Positions 32,888 through 46,249 of a stretch of 64,000 nt of DNA are shown here, piece by piece (position 1 is the stretch's first letter; the number at the start of each line of letters is the position of its first letter). The notes beneath the pieces were generated by a model. The model was not told where the DNA came from and ran no database searches. It was given only the letters and a program-made list of their open reading frames with translations. Source of the DNA: Toxorhynchites rutilus septentrionalis (lineage: Eukaryota > Arthropoda > Insecta > Diptera > Culicidae); NCBI RefSeq assembly GCF_029784135.1, contig NC_073745.1, positions 41,682,420 through 41,746,419 of the forward strand, read 5' to 3'. A program made the translations under genes and the position numbers.

Positions 32888-34181
32888 AAGGGTGTGTCAC
32901 ATCAAATTGCATCACGGAAAAAACGCTGTAGAAATTTAATTTTTAGGAATTATATCTTCAGCTTTCGCTTATAATCAGATAAGAGTGTATAGATCACGTT
33001 GGCCATGCTTCACTATAAATTTTTCGTAAATTTGGAAAAATGTCGTCGAACGAAAAAGAGCGTCGTGAATTAATCCTGTGCACTCATTTCGAGAATCCGG
33101 AGTTGTCACATCGGGACATCGGTAAGATGCTGGGAATCGTCCAATCCACGGTCAGCAGAGTACTAAAACGATACTTCGAGAACCTAACCATCGACCGGAA
33201 GGTGAAGAACGGCAAAAATGGATGCTCCGTCAGTGAAAAAGATCACAAGCGCGTAGTTAAGCAGTTTAGACGTGATCCGAGAAGTTCGGTCCGGGATGTC
33301 GCCAATAAGCTGAATTTGTCAAGTTCTTTCGTCCAGTGGACCAACAGCGGGAGGGCCTGCGTACATACAAGGTTCAGAAGGCTCCTAACCGCGACGAAAG
33401 GCAAAACATGGTGGGGAAGACGCGAGCCCGGAAGCTGTACACCGAAATGCTGACGAAGCCGCATTGCCTGGTAATGAACAACGAAACCTACGTCAAAGCG
33501 GACTTTCGTCAGCTGCCGGGCCTGTTGTTCTTCTCCGCAGAGGACAAATTCAGCGTTCCGGAGGAGATTCGCAAGCAAAAACTATCCAAGTTCGCCAAAA
33601 AGTACATGGTGTGGCAAGCGATCTGCTCTTGCGGAAAGCGGAGCGCCCCCTTCGTGATGACCGGCACGGTAAACGGGCAGGTTTACCTTAAGGAGTGCCT
33701 ACAGAAGCGCTCACTACCACAATTGAAGCAGCACGAGGGCCCGACCATCTTCTGGCCGGATCTCGCTTCGTGCCACTATTCAAAGGACGTGTTGGAGTGG
33801 TACGAAGCCAACGGGGTCACCTTCGTGCCAAAGGAAATGAACCCGCCCAACGCCGGAGCTTCGCCCAATAGAGAAATATTGGGCGATTATGAAGCAGGCC
33901 CTCCGGAAGAACCCAAAAGTTGTCAAATCGGAGGCGGACTTCAAGAGAAAATGGATTTCTGTTCAAAAAAACTACAACCTGACGTTGTACAGAACCTTAT
34001 GGACGGGGTAAAGAGGAAGGTGCGAGCATACGGGCTTGGGCTCGAAGTATGAATAAAAAGAAAATGCCAAAAGTTGTTTAATAGTTTTTATTTTACTGTC
34101 TAAAATTTTCAAAAGGATCGGTCTACTGGGCGAATTTCTACAGCGTTTTTTCCGTGATGCAATTTGATGTGACACACCCTT
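32888..34181 (+). mobile_element. DD37E Tc1/mariner-type transposon with perfect 49 bp ends
   Basis: 1294 bp flanked by TA (32886-32887 and 34182-34183). The terminal inverted repeats (32888-32936 and 34133-34181) are 49 bases and match perfectly, starting AAGGGTGTGTCACATCAAAT. Perfect ends suggest a fairly young insertion, in contrast to the damaged transposase inside. Its ends differ from those of the 14398-15796 element, so it is a different family of the same group. Confidence 0.93.
33040..34052 (+). pseudogene. DD37E transposase, frameshifted
   Basis: Starts at MSSNEKERRELIL. An N-terminal helix-turn-helix (SHRDIGKMLGIVQSTVSRVL) and a second DNA-binding half (SSVRDVANKLNLSSSFV) are in the first frame. 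The frame breaks near 33335 and continues in another as LRTYKVQKAPNRDERQ. The catalytic region follows: the first acidic position reads VMNNETY, with Asn where the related copy at 14398-15796 has Asp; the second is intact (WPDLASCHYSK). Near 33851 two bases are missing after NPPN, so the block with the catalytic Glu (PIEKYW) lies in another frame. Full length but with at least two shifts and a lost catalytic residue: inactive. Confidence 0.9.
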
Positions 34182-34183
34182 TA

Positions 34184-34985
34184 TTGGCAAATGGAGAATA
34201 ATTTATAATACGCATCGACTCACAATGTGAGCTAACGCCCGTATGCAGGCAGCAAGATTGCTCGTAGCGTTGTGAGGGGAATCGAGTGGCTAGTAAAATT
34301 GAACTAAAATACCCATTTTAATTGTCAAATTGTTAATTATTAATTGTTAAGGTTTGTTTGAAATCTCTTAATGAATCGTTACATGCCACATTTTTAATTT
34401 CGTAAAGGGACCCCCCTATATAGATATCAAAGACGTAGTCCTTCGTCAAAACGGGATTTCGGTTGATAAACAGTCTGGATTCAGGGAACACCATTCGTGT
34501 GAAACGGCTCTAATTTTGTTGCTACTGAAATGAAAGTTGTATTTATGGATTCAAAAAGAGCAACGATCGTCCTTTCACATGTGAAACTGAAACTGACAAA
34601 TAGCCCATCCAAATGATGATGAATACAATCCATTCGTCCAGTTTGAATCTTCAAATGAAAGCGTTTGCAGTCAGGACTGTGAAGTTTCTTGTCATGTGGA
34701 AAGTTTTTTGTCATGTCATGGACGAAAAGCACTCACGTGATGCCTGAATTCGATCATTTGGTAAAATATCTATGTCTGTGATAAAGGAAAATATGAGGAA
34801 AATCCTCATTCAATTATCATCAAGATAACTGTCCAGCTCAAACATTTGTAGAGGAGTGGGACCACCACTTTTAAAAAAATCTGATGGTTGGCCATCCCAT
34901 TTAAATTATGTTCTGCATAAAAACACATTACATTTGTGGTAAAGCTGAGTCGAGGCGATAAGAATTTTGCTCGTCAGCTCTGTTT
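34184..34985. other. No recognised gene
   Basis: AT-rich; contains the terminal motif at 34432-34447. Short frames only. Confidence 0.4.
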
Positions 34986-34987
34986 TA

Positions 34988-36303
34988 CTATTATAGAAAT
35001 CGAGCAATTCGATAGCACCGAGCGAGTGATAGCTATCGATGCAAGTGTCAGAACTTTTCGAGTTGTTTGGTTCGCTTCTTGCTCATCTTCAGAGAATTAT
35101 TTTGTTTTGGTTTGCGTCCCTGATATTTCCCTCTGGGAAACATTTCAGAACCGCTCAGATATATGCAATTTTCAAAACATGTTCGATTGTTTTGATCAGT
35201 AATTGTTTTACGTTGCTGCCAGAATAGTCTACACAAGGTATAAATCAAGTTACAATTTACAATGCAGAACTTACTTCCAGCGTATATTTCAGTGGCTGAA
35301 AATGAATGGACAGACTAATCACCAGCAGTTTGAACGACTCGTTGAACCAATAAAAGCGAATGTAAACCTTGCTCGAGGTTTTTGTGGAGGCAGTTCAAAT
35401 AGAATCCCGGTTAAGGAAAAGTGGGAGAAATTCAGTGAGGAGCTAAATGCACTGTGACCATCAACGCGTCTTGGTTCAGAATGGCAGAAAGTAAGCGTTT
35501 CTTCTACGATACATATAACTTCATAAGAAAATTTTGTCATCTTCTTTGAATTACTATCTACCGAAATTCCTACCTAAAAATTGCTTATTCCTGCTAGCGT
35601 ACATTATTACGTGTTACTTCTGTCAGAAATTTTCTTTTTTATTGCTATACTATACCAAACTTTCTATACCACATGCTAAAACTGAAATGTCTTGCAAAAC
35701 AATGATTTTTTTTAAATTGCATATTTGGATTGACATGATGTGAATGGCAAAGCAAACACTAGCACACAATAAGCGAGAATTTAGGGCCACAGGTGGTGAC
35801 CCAATATAATAAAGCTATTGACGCCGCTACAACAAGAAATCGACGCTAAAAGAGAATTACATGCAAAAAAAAATGAAATTCATGCGTGACTCCTTACGGA
35901 ATTCCATAGATTGCAGTTGTGAGAATACATGAAAAAGTTCATTTTCTAATAATCGTATTTTTGGTAAAGCAAATTGTTCCATGTTGTCATTTTTATTACA
36001 CATCCATGTATGCATTACGCCTATTAAGCTTCATCCATTGAGGGAATATCAGTTTTCGCCAAAACATAATCATATTAACACTTTTGGAAATATAGATATT
36101 TATAATTTTCATAGCAGATGTCTCAAAAAAAGATTTTGCCTCCATTCTATAGTGCTTTGTGAAACATTTCAAACTCGTTTCAAAATATTTCAGCACAGGC
36201 ACTGACATTCGAGCTGTTTTCCTCGATTTCTATAATTCCAGATTTTACTCGGTGTGATAGTGATAGTGATTGTATCGAATCCTCGATTCGATTTCTATAA
36301 TAG
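34988..36303. mobile_element. Inverted-repeat element (CTATTATAGAAATCGA ends)
   Basis: CTATTATAGAAATCGA at 34988-35003 is mirrored exactly at 36288-36303. Similarity continues inward loosely with GATAG/GTGATAG short repeats on both sides (34.99-35.05 and 36.25-36.29 kb). The right end is followed by GGCCC, giving the TAGGGCCC edge that also starts the insert at 60456. No transposase is seen in the 1.3 kb. Confidence 0.55.
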
Positions 36304-37932
36304 GGCCCAATGTAACCTTTGCTATCTAGATCAAACATAATTGATCATAAATATGTTGATTTACGATCAATGAACGTCAGTTCTAGAGCCATTAAAAGAT
36401 TATTTTACGCGACTCATTATAGAACATTAATCACATCTTCAATTTCCTAAATTACATCTGCTAACACTTAAGCAAATCGTCCCAATAAATCATCTACGAA
36501 GAGCGCTATTTGCTCTAGTCCATTAAAATCTCCGAAGCACACTCTCCATCCCGTTCCGTACTAGCAGGATGATCGAAACCCAATGAATAAATTAGCAAAA
36601 TGGCGCATTTCAATTTATCCTCATGGGAATTTATAGCACGTCTAATTGTGCCGGAATAATTGGTAATAAATAATTTACGAGCGAAATTAATATTTATATC
36701 GAAATTATTCTCCTCAGAACTATTCGCCGGCGTGGAAGAAAACTTGCACTCCGAGAATCCCCATCCCTTTCAACCCACCCGAGCGGGATTTGCAAATCCG
36801 CTTGACCGCGATAAATTTTCCTCGCTGTCACACCATTGAATTCGGTCCATTCAAATTGCCCCACGCATAATAATTTATTGGACTTCATGTTTTCCCAATA
36901 ACAACAGAAACAGCGACACCACCGCTCGGAAAGTGAACTGCGCGCGACAGCAGAGAATCGTGACGTGAAGCAGTAGAGGCCATGAGTGTTGAAATGTGAA
37001 CCATGGGAACATTTTAGCACGATCATTCGGAGGGACGGATCTATTAGAACATTTTCCGCGCATGCGAAGATTGTGGCACGAGGCGGCGCCGGCGGCTCAT
37101 AGTGTCCCGATTCGTGTTTGTTCCTCTGAGATATAGATTTGATGACATTATAGTCGAGTGCAGCGCACGGCAAGTGGACACATTCACCGTTTAATTAATG
37201 GACATGCTAATGTAAATTGACACAGGAAAGCTGTTTTTGAGTGGAACGTGATTCGCGGACACGCTTCTTATCAAACTTTAATTAAAGACATCGCGTTTTC
37301 TTTTTCGTTTATGTATGAGTTTTATGGTTTCAGGCGCATTGCGTTCGTTCACCATGATGTCACATGAATGCCTTGCCAGGTCAGACGCTCCGTCGCCAGC
37401 GGTCATTTGCATGCGGACAATTAAACTCTGATTAGAAGCCGACACTTGGATACGCGCGTTCCTCGAAAGGGTCCATGTCGGTCGTAAAAGCGTGATATAA
37501 ATTAATTCGAGCTGCCATTTTGCCATAAAACGCACTACATCAGAAAGGAGCGAAATGGGTATAGCCCCGGGGTTGGCAACTGACATTACTCAATAAAATT
37601 AATTACCTGTGAAGTACAACTTCATCAGTGCATTGGAACACGTTTTGTGGCCAAGTCCCATAGGAATATGGCTATTTGAATTGGACATTGCTAATCAAGC
37701 GTGCCGGCTCGTAAATTACACGTTGGTGTTACCTCGGGGAGACCGCGTCCTTTTCCGGTTGGAATTCGCAGATACAATGCGATGGAAGTACTATGAGGGA
37801 TTTCGAAACCAACTTGTCTATGGGATTGGCAGCAGCAGCAGCCTCTCTCAAATAATTACACTAATTTTTTTTTCTAAATTAATCAAATTATATTACGTAA
37901 AAGACAAGATTTGGTTTGTACTTTTTATATAA
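36304..37932. other. Possible single-copy island, homeodomain-type motifs
   Basis: Non-repetitive, moderate G+C. Dense in TAAT/ATTA cores, for example AATAATTGGTAATAAATAAT near 36655, ACGAGCGAAATTAATATT near 36680 and CGTTTAATTAATGGAC near 37190. Open frames up to 159 codons lack domains and overlap on both strands. It could be an enhancer-like region; no gene is supported. Confidence 0.35.
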
Positions 37933-38003
37933 ACTAGCTGACCCAACGAACGTTGTAATTTTAAATGTAAATTTTTAAGGATTCACTATTTTTTTAATTA
38001 TAA
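37933..38003 (-). repeat. Fragment of CTAGT-ended repeat
   Basis: Starts ACTAGCTGACCCAACGAACG, the reverse of the CTAGT end, and then is lost in AT-rich sequence before the next copy begins. Confidence 0.5.
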
Positions 38004-39485
38004 ACTAGCTGACCCGGCAAACTTCGTCACGCCCAAAATTTATTTTTCGTTATCACATCTACGTTTTCTTACTAAGCACACGTTCATAGGTCCAATCGCA
38101 GAACTGTTCATTGATTGATCTTCTAATCTACTCTTTAAAATTATTTTTCGACATTATAATATCAGATTATTTTCAGACAAATTTCTCATACAAGATTTTC
38201 CTCCACTTGCAAATGACATGTTTCTCTGTTACATGGAGTAAATGTTTGATACAGAAAATTTTCTGAAAATTTTCAATTGTCATTTTTGGTTGAAATATGT
38301 GCATTATTTTTATCGGCACCCCTCTCCTTTCCAGAGGAAGAAGGGGTGCCATACTATCATAGAAAAAATTCTCGCACCCAAAAACCCTCAAATCCCAAAT
38401 TTGGCTCCATTTGCTTGATTAGTTCTCGAGTTATGCAGAAGTTTGTGTTTCATTTGTATGGCAGCCCCCTCTCAGGAAGGTGGGAGGAGTTTTGAACCAC
38501 CTTAGAAATATTTCTTGCCCCCTAAAACCTTCGCGTGCCAAATTTGGTTCTGTTTGCTTGATTAGTTCTTGAATTATGCAGAAATTTATGTCTATTATTT
38601 ATTGCAGTCCCCCCCCCCCCAGAGAGAGGGGTGGAGTGTCTATTTACCATAGAAACGTTTCGTGTCTCCTAAAACCTTCGCATGCCCAATTCGGCTCCAT
38701 TTGCTTGATAATTTTTCGAGTTATGCAGAAATTTGTCTTTCATTTGTATGGCAGCTCCCCCTTTGAGAGGAGGGTGGAGTATCTAACTAGCATTGAAACA
38801 TTCATTGCATCCTGAAACCTCCACATGCCAAATTTAGTTTCATTTGCTTGATTAATTCTCGAGTAATGCAGGAATTTGTGTTTAATTTGTATGGCAGTCC
38901 CCACTAAGAGAGGGGGTAGGAGTATCTAACCACCATAGAATCATTTATTGCAGCCTTAAACCTTCACGTTCCAAATTTCATTTCATTTGCTTGATTAATT
39001 CTCGAGTTATGCATAAATTTGTGTTTCATTTGTATGGCAGTATGGCAGGAGTGTCTAACCACCATAGAATTATTGTATCCTAAAACCCCCATATGCCTAA
39101 GTTGGTTTCAGTTCATTGATTAATTCTCGATTAATGCAGAATTTTTTATTACATTTGTATGGCAGCCTCCCCCTAACAGAGGGGGGAGTAGTATCTAAAC
39201 ACCATAAAATCATTTATTGCACCCTAAAACCTCCACATGCAAAATTTCGTTTCATTTGCTTGATTAATTCTCGAGTAATGTAGAAATTTGTTTTTCATTT
39301 GTATGGCAGCCCCTCCCTTAGAGAGAGAGAGGGGAGGGATCTCGAACTATCATAACAACCTTCCCCGACCCCAAAAACCCGTACATACCAATTTTCATGT
39401 CGATCGGTTGAGTAGTTTCCGAGTCCATAAGAGTCAGACAGACAGACAAACAAACAGACAGACAGAAACCCGTTTTTATATATAT
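38004..39485 (-). repeat. CTAGT-ended dispersed repeat with internal units
   Basis: Reverse copy. Starts ACTAGCTGACCCGGCAAACT and ends with a CAGACAGACAGA microsatellite and CCCGTTTTTATATATA. Inside are about seven imperfect units of roughly 140-147 bases, each with TTTGCTTGATTAGTTCTCGA, then a GTATGGCAGCC stretch, a run of C and AGAGAG, then CTAAAACCTCCACATGCC. Copy number differs from other copies, which suggests expansion after or during spread. Confidence 0.8.
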
Positions 39486-39773
39486 GTATTATTATTTCAA
39501 GAGAATATTTTGGTTGGTATCGAATATATTTTAAGAGACATTGTATGGAATCGTTCAGATCTGTAAAATTGATCTGATTGATGATTTTCACTGCGAAACA
39601 TATGCTTTTTTAGTATTTTCGTTTTTATTTTCAATATTTTCCGAAGTATTGTATCATTCTAATTTGTGTGAAAACAAACTCAAAGATATATAAACGACTC
39701 AAATCTGATCAGCCATTCTCCTGTGATGATGAGTTAGACGTACGTAGGAAAAAAAACTTGTTTTATATATAAG
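39486..39773. other. AT-rich spacer between two repeat copies
   Basis: No feature seen. Confidence 0.5.
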
Positions 39774-40497
39774 ACTAGCTGACCCGGAAAACTTCGTCCC
39801 GCCCAAAATTTATTTTTCGTTATCAGGAGGAATTTATTTTTCGTATTTAGGAGGAGTGTCAAACCACTCAAGAAACGTTTCTTGTCTCCTAAAACCTCCA
39901 CATGCCAAATTTGGTTCTGTTTGCTTGATAAGTTCTTGAGTTATGCACACATTTATAGAGGGGGGGAGGAGTACAAACCCCTCAGAGAGAGGAAGGAGGT
40001 ATGTCTATTTACCATAGAAACGTTTCGTGTCTCCTAAAACCTTCGCATGCCGAATTTGGCTCCATTTGCTTGAATAGTTTTCGAGTTATGCAGAAATTTG
40101 TCTTTCATTTGTATGGCAGCTCCCCCTTAGAGAAGGTGGTGGAGTGGAGTGTCTAACCACCATAGAATCATTTATTGCACCTTAAAACCTCCACACGCTA
40201 AATTCCATTTTATTTGCTTGATTAATTCTCAAGTAATGTAGAAATTTGTGTTTCATTTCTATGGCGGCCCCCCTCAGAGAAGGGGGAGTGGTCTCGAATT
40301 ATCATAATAACCTTCCCCGACCCCAAAAACCCCTACATACCAATTTTCATGTCGGAGTTTCGGAGTCCATAAGAATCATACAGACAGAAAGACAGACTAA
40401 GAGGGAAGGTTTTGTATTATAGAGACTTTAAACTTTTTCAGTTCATTCGTCTCTAAACAGAAAGACAGACAGACACTCACTCCCTTTTTATATATAT
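39774..40497 (-). repeat. CTAGT-ended dispersed repeat, shorter copy
   Basis: Reverse copy starting ACTAGCTGACCCGGAAAACT with about three to four internal units and ending in CAGACAGAAAGACAGAC and TTTTTATATATATA. It has an internal deletion relative to the 38004-39485 copy near 39830. Confidence 0.75.
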
Positions 40498-41360
40498 AGG
40501 AACTGGTACAAATTCGGTAGCCCGTGGGTAATTTGGTACCCACCCGGATCTCCGGCGGTAATGAGCGCACTCTGGTGGTGAATAAAAAAAGTGTTCTAGT
40601 ATTGTAGTAACAAACTTCAGATGCCAACTCAGAATATCTGTGTTTTTCAAAAAAAAAATTCAAGTTTTGTTGTTTTTGAAACCTCGAAAAATTTTCATGT
40701 GCGTCTTTTGAAAAATCATTAAAAATCGAATAGTGAGCCGATTTCAAATATTAGAGCTGATTTGGATCAATAAATTGATGTTCTTCAACGAATTCGAGTA
40801 AGTGTATCGAGATTTTAATCACAAATTTCATAGATTTCATTCCAAAGTGAAAATTCGGTATGCGGGTAATTTGACACCCCAATGTAAACATAGTGTTGAT
40901 GATACACTATGCTAAGTATTGCATGCCCATGTAGCAAAATTAAATTTTGGCAACATTGTTTTTTTCGCCGCAGATTTACATTGAAAAAATCGTTTTTTTT
41001 GTTCCTCTTTGTTTTTAAAATTGCATGCTTTTTCGTTTTTAGTTGAGTTAATTTACGTAAGATAGTGTACTTCAGTTCTATTTTGTATGAAAATGTCAAA
41101 AATACATTTTTCAGTGATTTCAGGACGATTCTTTTAATTTGAAAAAATAAAAAAATGGGGTGTCAAATTTATACCCAGGCATCTGTACTCGAATTTGAGT
41201 TGTTTCCTTCTATGCTCAAAGCTCCGAGCCAAATCAAGATTTTTGAAATCGGTTTGCGGGGAAATGTTTGGAATAGATCCCTTCATAAGCTGACGTAATA
41301 TGAAGAAATTTCGAGCATTGGCCAAAAACAAAATAGGGTACCGAATTTGTACCAGTTCCT
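40498..41360. mobile_element. Inverted-repeat element (AGGAACTGGTACAAATT ends)
   Basis: A 22 bp perfect inverted repeat: AGGAACTGGTACAAATTCGG opens the left end at 40498-40519, mirrored at 41339-41360. The 863 bp between them is AT-rich with short frames only. The left side abuts the TATATA tail of the previous repeat. It looks like a non-autonomous DNA transposon. Confidence 0.8.
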
Positions 41361-41835
41361 CTATAGATCAGACGTTTCATCTACACACACAGAAATGGGT
41401 ATACATGATTGAATGTAATGCAATACACCAAACTAATGTATTATAATTGTCCAATAGTTGATTGTTTCAATAATCTAGAGAGTGACCAAGATTCAAGTTT
41501 TATCAAGACAATGACCTAGAGCACAAGACATATAAAGTTCGCACATGGTTACATTACAATTGCCCAAAAGTTATTGATATTCCTCCACAATCTTCCGACA
41601 TCATTCCCAGTAGAAACTAAGGAAGTTATCTGTGTAGGAAATTTAGAAACCATCAAATTTCTAAAAATAACGATTTTAATAACTACTTGATGAAAAAATT
41701 GTTAGATATTCCTTTCTAATACACCAAAAAAAACAAAGCTAAAGATAGTTGCAATGAACGAGGGATACCATACTAAGGATGGAATTCTGAAATTGATCAA
41801 CGCCTTCGAAATCGAATTGAAATTTCAACCTGCGG
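41361..41835. other. No recognised gene
   Basis: AT-rich sequence between an inverted-repeat element and the SINE. The part just before the SINE (about 41710-41780) has no clear structure. Confidence 0.4.
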
Positions 41836-41845
41836 ACGAATATGA

Positions 41846-42118
41846 TGCACCCGTGGCCGAGTGGTTAGCGTCATAACTAACATGCCGGGTGTTCGGGTTC
41901 GATTCCCGTTCTGGTCGGGGGAATTTTTCGTCAAAGAAATTTCCTCCGACTTGCACTGTGATCACGCGTATTCTAGAGCTTGCCACTCAGAATGCATTCA
42001 AGGCGTGTTATTTGGCATAGAAATCTTAACTAAGTACTAATAAAAATGACGCAAGTAATACTACGTTGAGACGGCGAAGTTCCTCTAGGAACGTTAGTGC
42101 CATTGAAGAAGAAGAAGA
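41846..42118 (+). mobile_element. tRNA-derived SINE
   Basis: 273 bp. The 5' part carries RNA polymerase III internal promoter boxes: box A TGGCCGAGTGG (41854-41864) and box B GGTTCGATTCC (41896-41906), spaced as in a tRNA. The tRNA-like head does not close a good acceptor stem, so it is not a functional tRNA gene. The body is unrelated to tRNA and the tail ends in GAAGAAGAAGAA. A 10 bp target duplication ACGAATATGA lies on both sides (41836-41845 and 42119-42128). It resembles mosquito tRNA-related SINEs in general build; the exact family is not determined. It depends on a LINE for movement. Confidence 0.85.
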
Positions 42119-42128
42119 ACGAATATGA

Positions 42129-43155
42129 GTTTGAGTCAATTTTTATACAATAGCACATACATTCGCCATTCTTAGAAAATTAAGAAAAGATAGCATAGCT
42201 TTTAACTCTCATATAACACTATGACTATATCTCAATATAATGTTCCGAAAGCTTGTTTTCGACTTTCGATAGAAAGAAAAAAAGATCTGCATGGTGGAGT
42301 ACGATCACGGATTAGAGTCACTGCATAATCTCATCCATTGTTTACCGATGCCGTATAAAGCATGCGCAACTTAACTTAATCGGAATGTCTGGATTGCGAC
42401 CCGGACAGGACCCCGAAATTTAAGTGTGGTGTTCGGCGGACAACGGAACACAGAGCGGAATTCATTAAAAGGGCAAGAATAAACGGAACCGTGTACAAAA
42501 CAAAGGAAGGGAAAGACTCGAATTTCGCCACCGTCTAATGTCTTTTTTGGGTTAGAAATTCGTTCAACAGTCCTGGAACAATAAGCGTATCGTTGTGCTT
42601 GACCTGTCAAAAAACACAGTGCGCGATTGGATGCTTCTGAAAGGCATAGTAAGCCCTCAAACTAGAACTGTTGAAGTCCCCGAAGAACACTAAGTTGAGT
42701 GGAAGGGAAGTCCCGTGGAACTATGTATTTCTCATATATTACGTAAACGTAATATTTCAAAATATACTCTATATCCCTCTATAACGTATTTTTGTATTTC
42801 CTATATATTAAGAGTTAAATAAATAATACTTATTCGACCCACCCTCGCCACCTCACCCCTCCCTTTTTTAATGCAGAACATAACTTAAAAACAGCCCCAT
42901 TCAGACTTGGTATGAGCATTATGAACATTAAAAGTCCATAAAATGATTTCTCTGATTCCTGATTTCTCGTTTTTTTGAGAAACTCCTTATGTCCACCAAC
43001 TTTGAAGCGTTATATTTTGAGCTTAACTTGTTATATTGATGAAGTAGTGGTCTCAAATGATATGTTTTGGGTCTATTAATTGAACCTCATACCAACAAAT
43101 TGGAGGACCAGGTTAAAATTTCGGGAAAAACAGCTTTTTGTCGTTTTCTCGCAGG
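42129..43155. other. No recognised gene
   Basis: AT-rich flanks around a slightly GC-richer patch at about 42290-42720. No domain or repeat recognised. Confidence 0.4.
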
Positions 43156-44155
43156 TGACGAATTTCATGCCAACTCGTCTTAGGAGTTGGCAGCGCTATC
43201 TCAGATAGTAGTGAAACGTTGTGGGTGTAAAGACATGGGTCATTTAAGCAACTTTGCATACTTGAAATATTCGAAAAACAATTTAGACTACTTTTTGGAA
43301 AAAACCATTTTTTTCTTATTTTTTCACAAAAATGTATAACTTAAAAACTATGATACCTTCAAAATTCTTGTCAAAGGATGAAATGTAGGAAATTGTTCAA
43401 ATTTTCGCAAAATATTACCAACAAATTTTTGGAAAGAAATTTCGGTGACAAAAAAAGTTATTTTGAAAATTAAAATTCATTTTTCTCAAAATCGTATTTT
43501 TTAAAAATTCCCTGAAATACATGAATAGCCCTTACGATTTTCAACAAGTCATCCATACATCGGAAGATGGGCACTTTTACAGGGAAAAAGTTTTTTGAAC
43601 AACAACTTTTTCATGTTTTCTTCGAAAAAATACAACTAATCCTAATTTTGTTTAAAGTCAAGATAGCGATCAAGTGTATTCGACAAAGTTTTAGATCTTG
43701 TTATAATATAAACTTTTGTCGAAGACATCAATTTTCTATCTTTTATAGTTTTTGGAATATATGTCATTTTTGTATGAAGACTCCTGAAAAAAATAATGTT
43801 TTGCTCGTAACATTTTTGTGTGTAAATTTTCACGTTTGACATGTTCTTGACATAGAAACAGAAAAATTAGCAGCAAATGCTTAGCAAATCATTAAAAAAT
43901 ATCAAACAAATTTTTGGAAAAAAAAATCATTGAAAATAAAATACTTTGAAAATTAAAATTAATTTTTCTCCAAAACATGTGTTTTTCAAAATCTGAAAAA
44001 ATTGATATAAATAGCCCTTTAATTTTACAACAAGTCACTCATACATCGGAAGATGGGCACACTTACACGGAAAAAGTTTTTCGAACAACAACTTTTTTAT
44101 TTTTTTCTTTGAAAAAATATCATTCATGTTCAATTCTTAACATATTTATGTATAA

Positions 44156-45539
<1,384 letters not shown>

Positions 45540-46249
45540 TATAGATTATCGCAATTTACATCTGCTAACTTTTCTCTATTTAGAAACATGTCAAGAACAT
45601 GTCAAACGTGAAAATTTACACACAAAAATGTTACGAGCAAAACATTATTACTTTCAGGAGTTTTCATACAAAAATGACTTATATTCCAAAAACTATAACA
45701 GATTTCTAGTTGACGTCTTCGACAAAAGTTCATATTAATAAGATCTAAAACTTTGTCGAATACACTATATCGCTATCTTTACTTTAAACAAAATTAGGAT
45801 TAGTTGTATTTTTTTCGAAGAAAATATAATTTTTTTTTAAAGTGCCCATCTTTCGATGTATGGACGACTTGTTGGAAATTGTAAAGGCTATTGAAATATA
45901 TATTTTTGGGATTTTAAAAAAAATGTTTTTGAGATAAATGAATTTTAATTTTTTAAATAACTTTTTTGTCTGCGAATTTTTTTCCAAAAAAAATTTGGTG
46001 TTTTTTTTTGTAAAAAATTAAACACTTTCCTACATTTCATCCTTTGACATGAATTTTGTAGGTATCATAGTTTTTAAGTTATAATTTTTTGTAAGAAAAT
46101 AAGAAAAAAAATGGCTTTTTCCAAAAAGTAGTCTAATTATTTTTCGAATATTTCAAGTATGCAAAGTTACTTAAATGACCTATGTCTTTACACCCACAAC
46201 GTTTCACTACTATCTGAGACGGCCAGTCGAGTTGGCATGAAATTCGTCA

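Larger units (their letters stand above)
31341..34447. mobile_element. Possible GACGTAG-ended element containing a DD37E transposon
   Basis: Left edge GACGTACAACTACGTC (31341-31356), right edge GACGTAGTCCTTCGTC (34432-34447), both variants of the terminal motif also seen at 7652-8903 and 11150-12254. The first 250 bases resemble, in reverse, the right part of the 11150-12254 element (AGGGTGCCAAATCAGAAAAC). The DD37E transposon at 32888-34181 is inserted inside. The pairing of these two edges is inferred from orientation only. Confidence 0.35.

Noticed and set aside
36694..37173. A 159-codon minus-strand frame
   Set aside because: No recognisable domain, starts and ends without gene signals, and overlaps a second frame on the same strand; a composition effect is more likely.
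37609..37932. A 107-codon plus-strand frame
   Set aside because: The first 80 residues look protein-like, but no family is recognised, there are no splice or start signals, and the end runs into AT-rich repeat.
41846..41920. A functional tRNA gene
   Set aside because: Boxes A and B are present, but the ends do not pair into an acceptor stem, and the sequence continues into a SINE body with target duplications.
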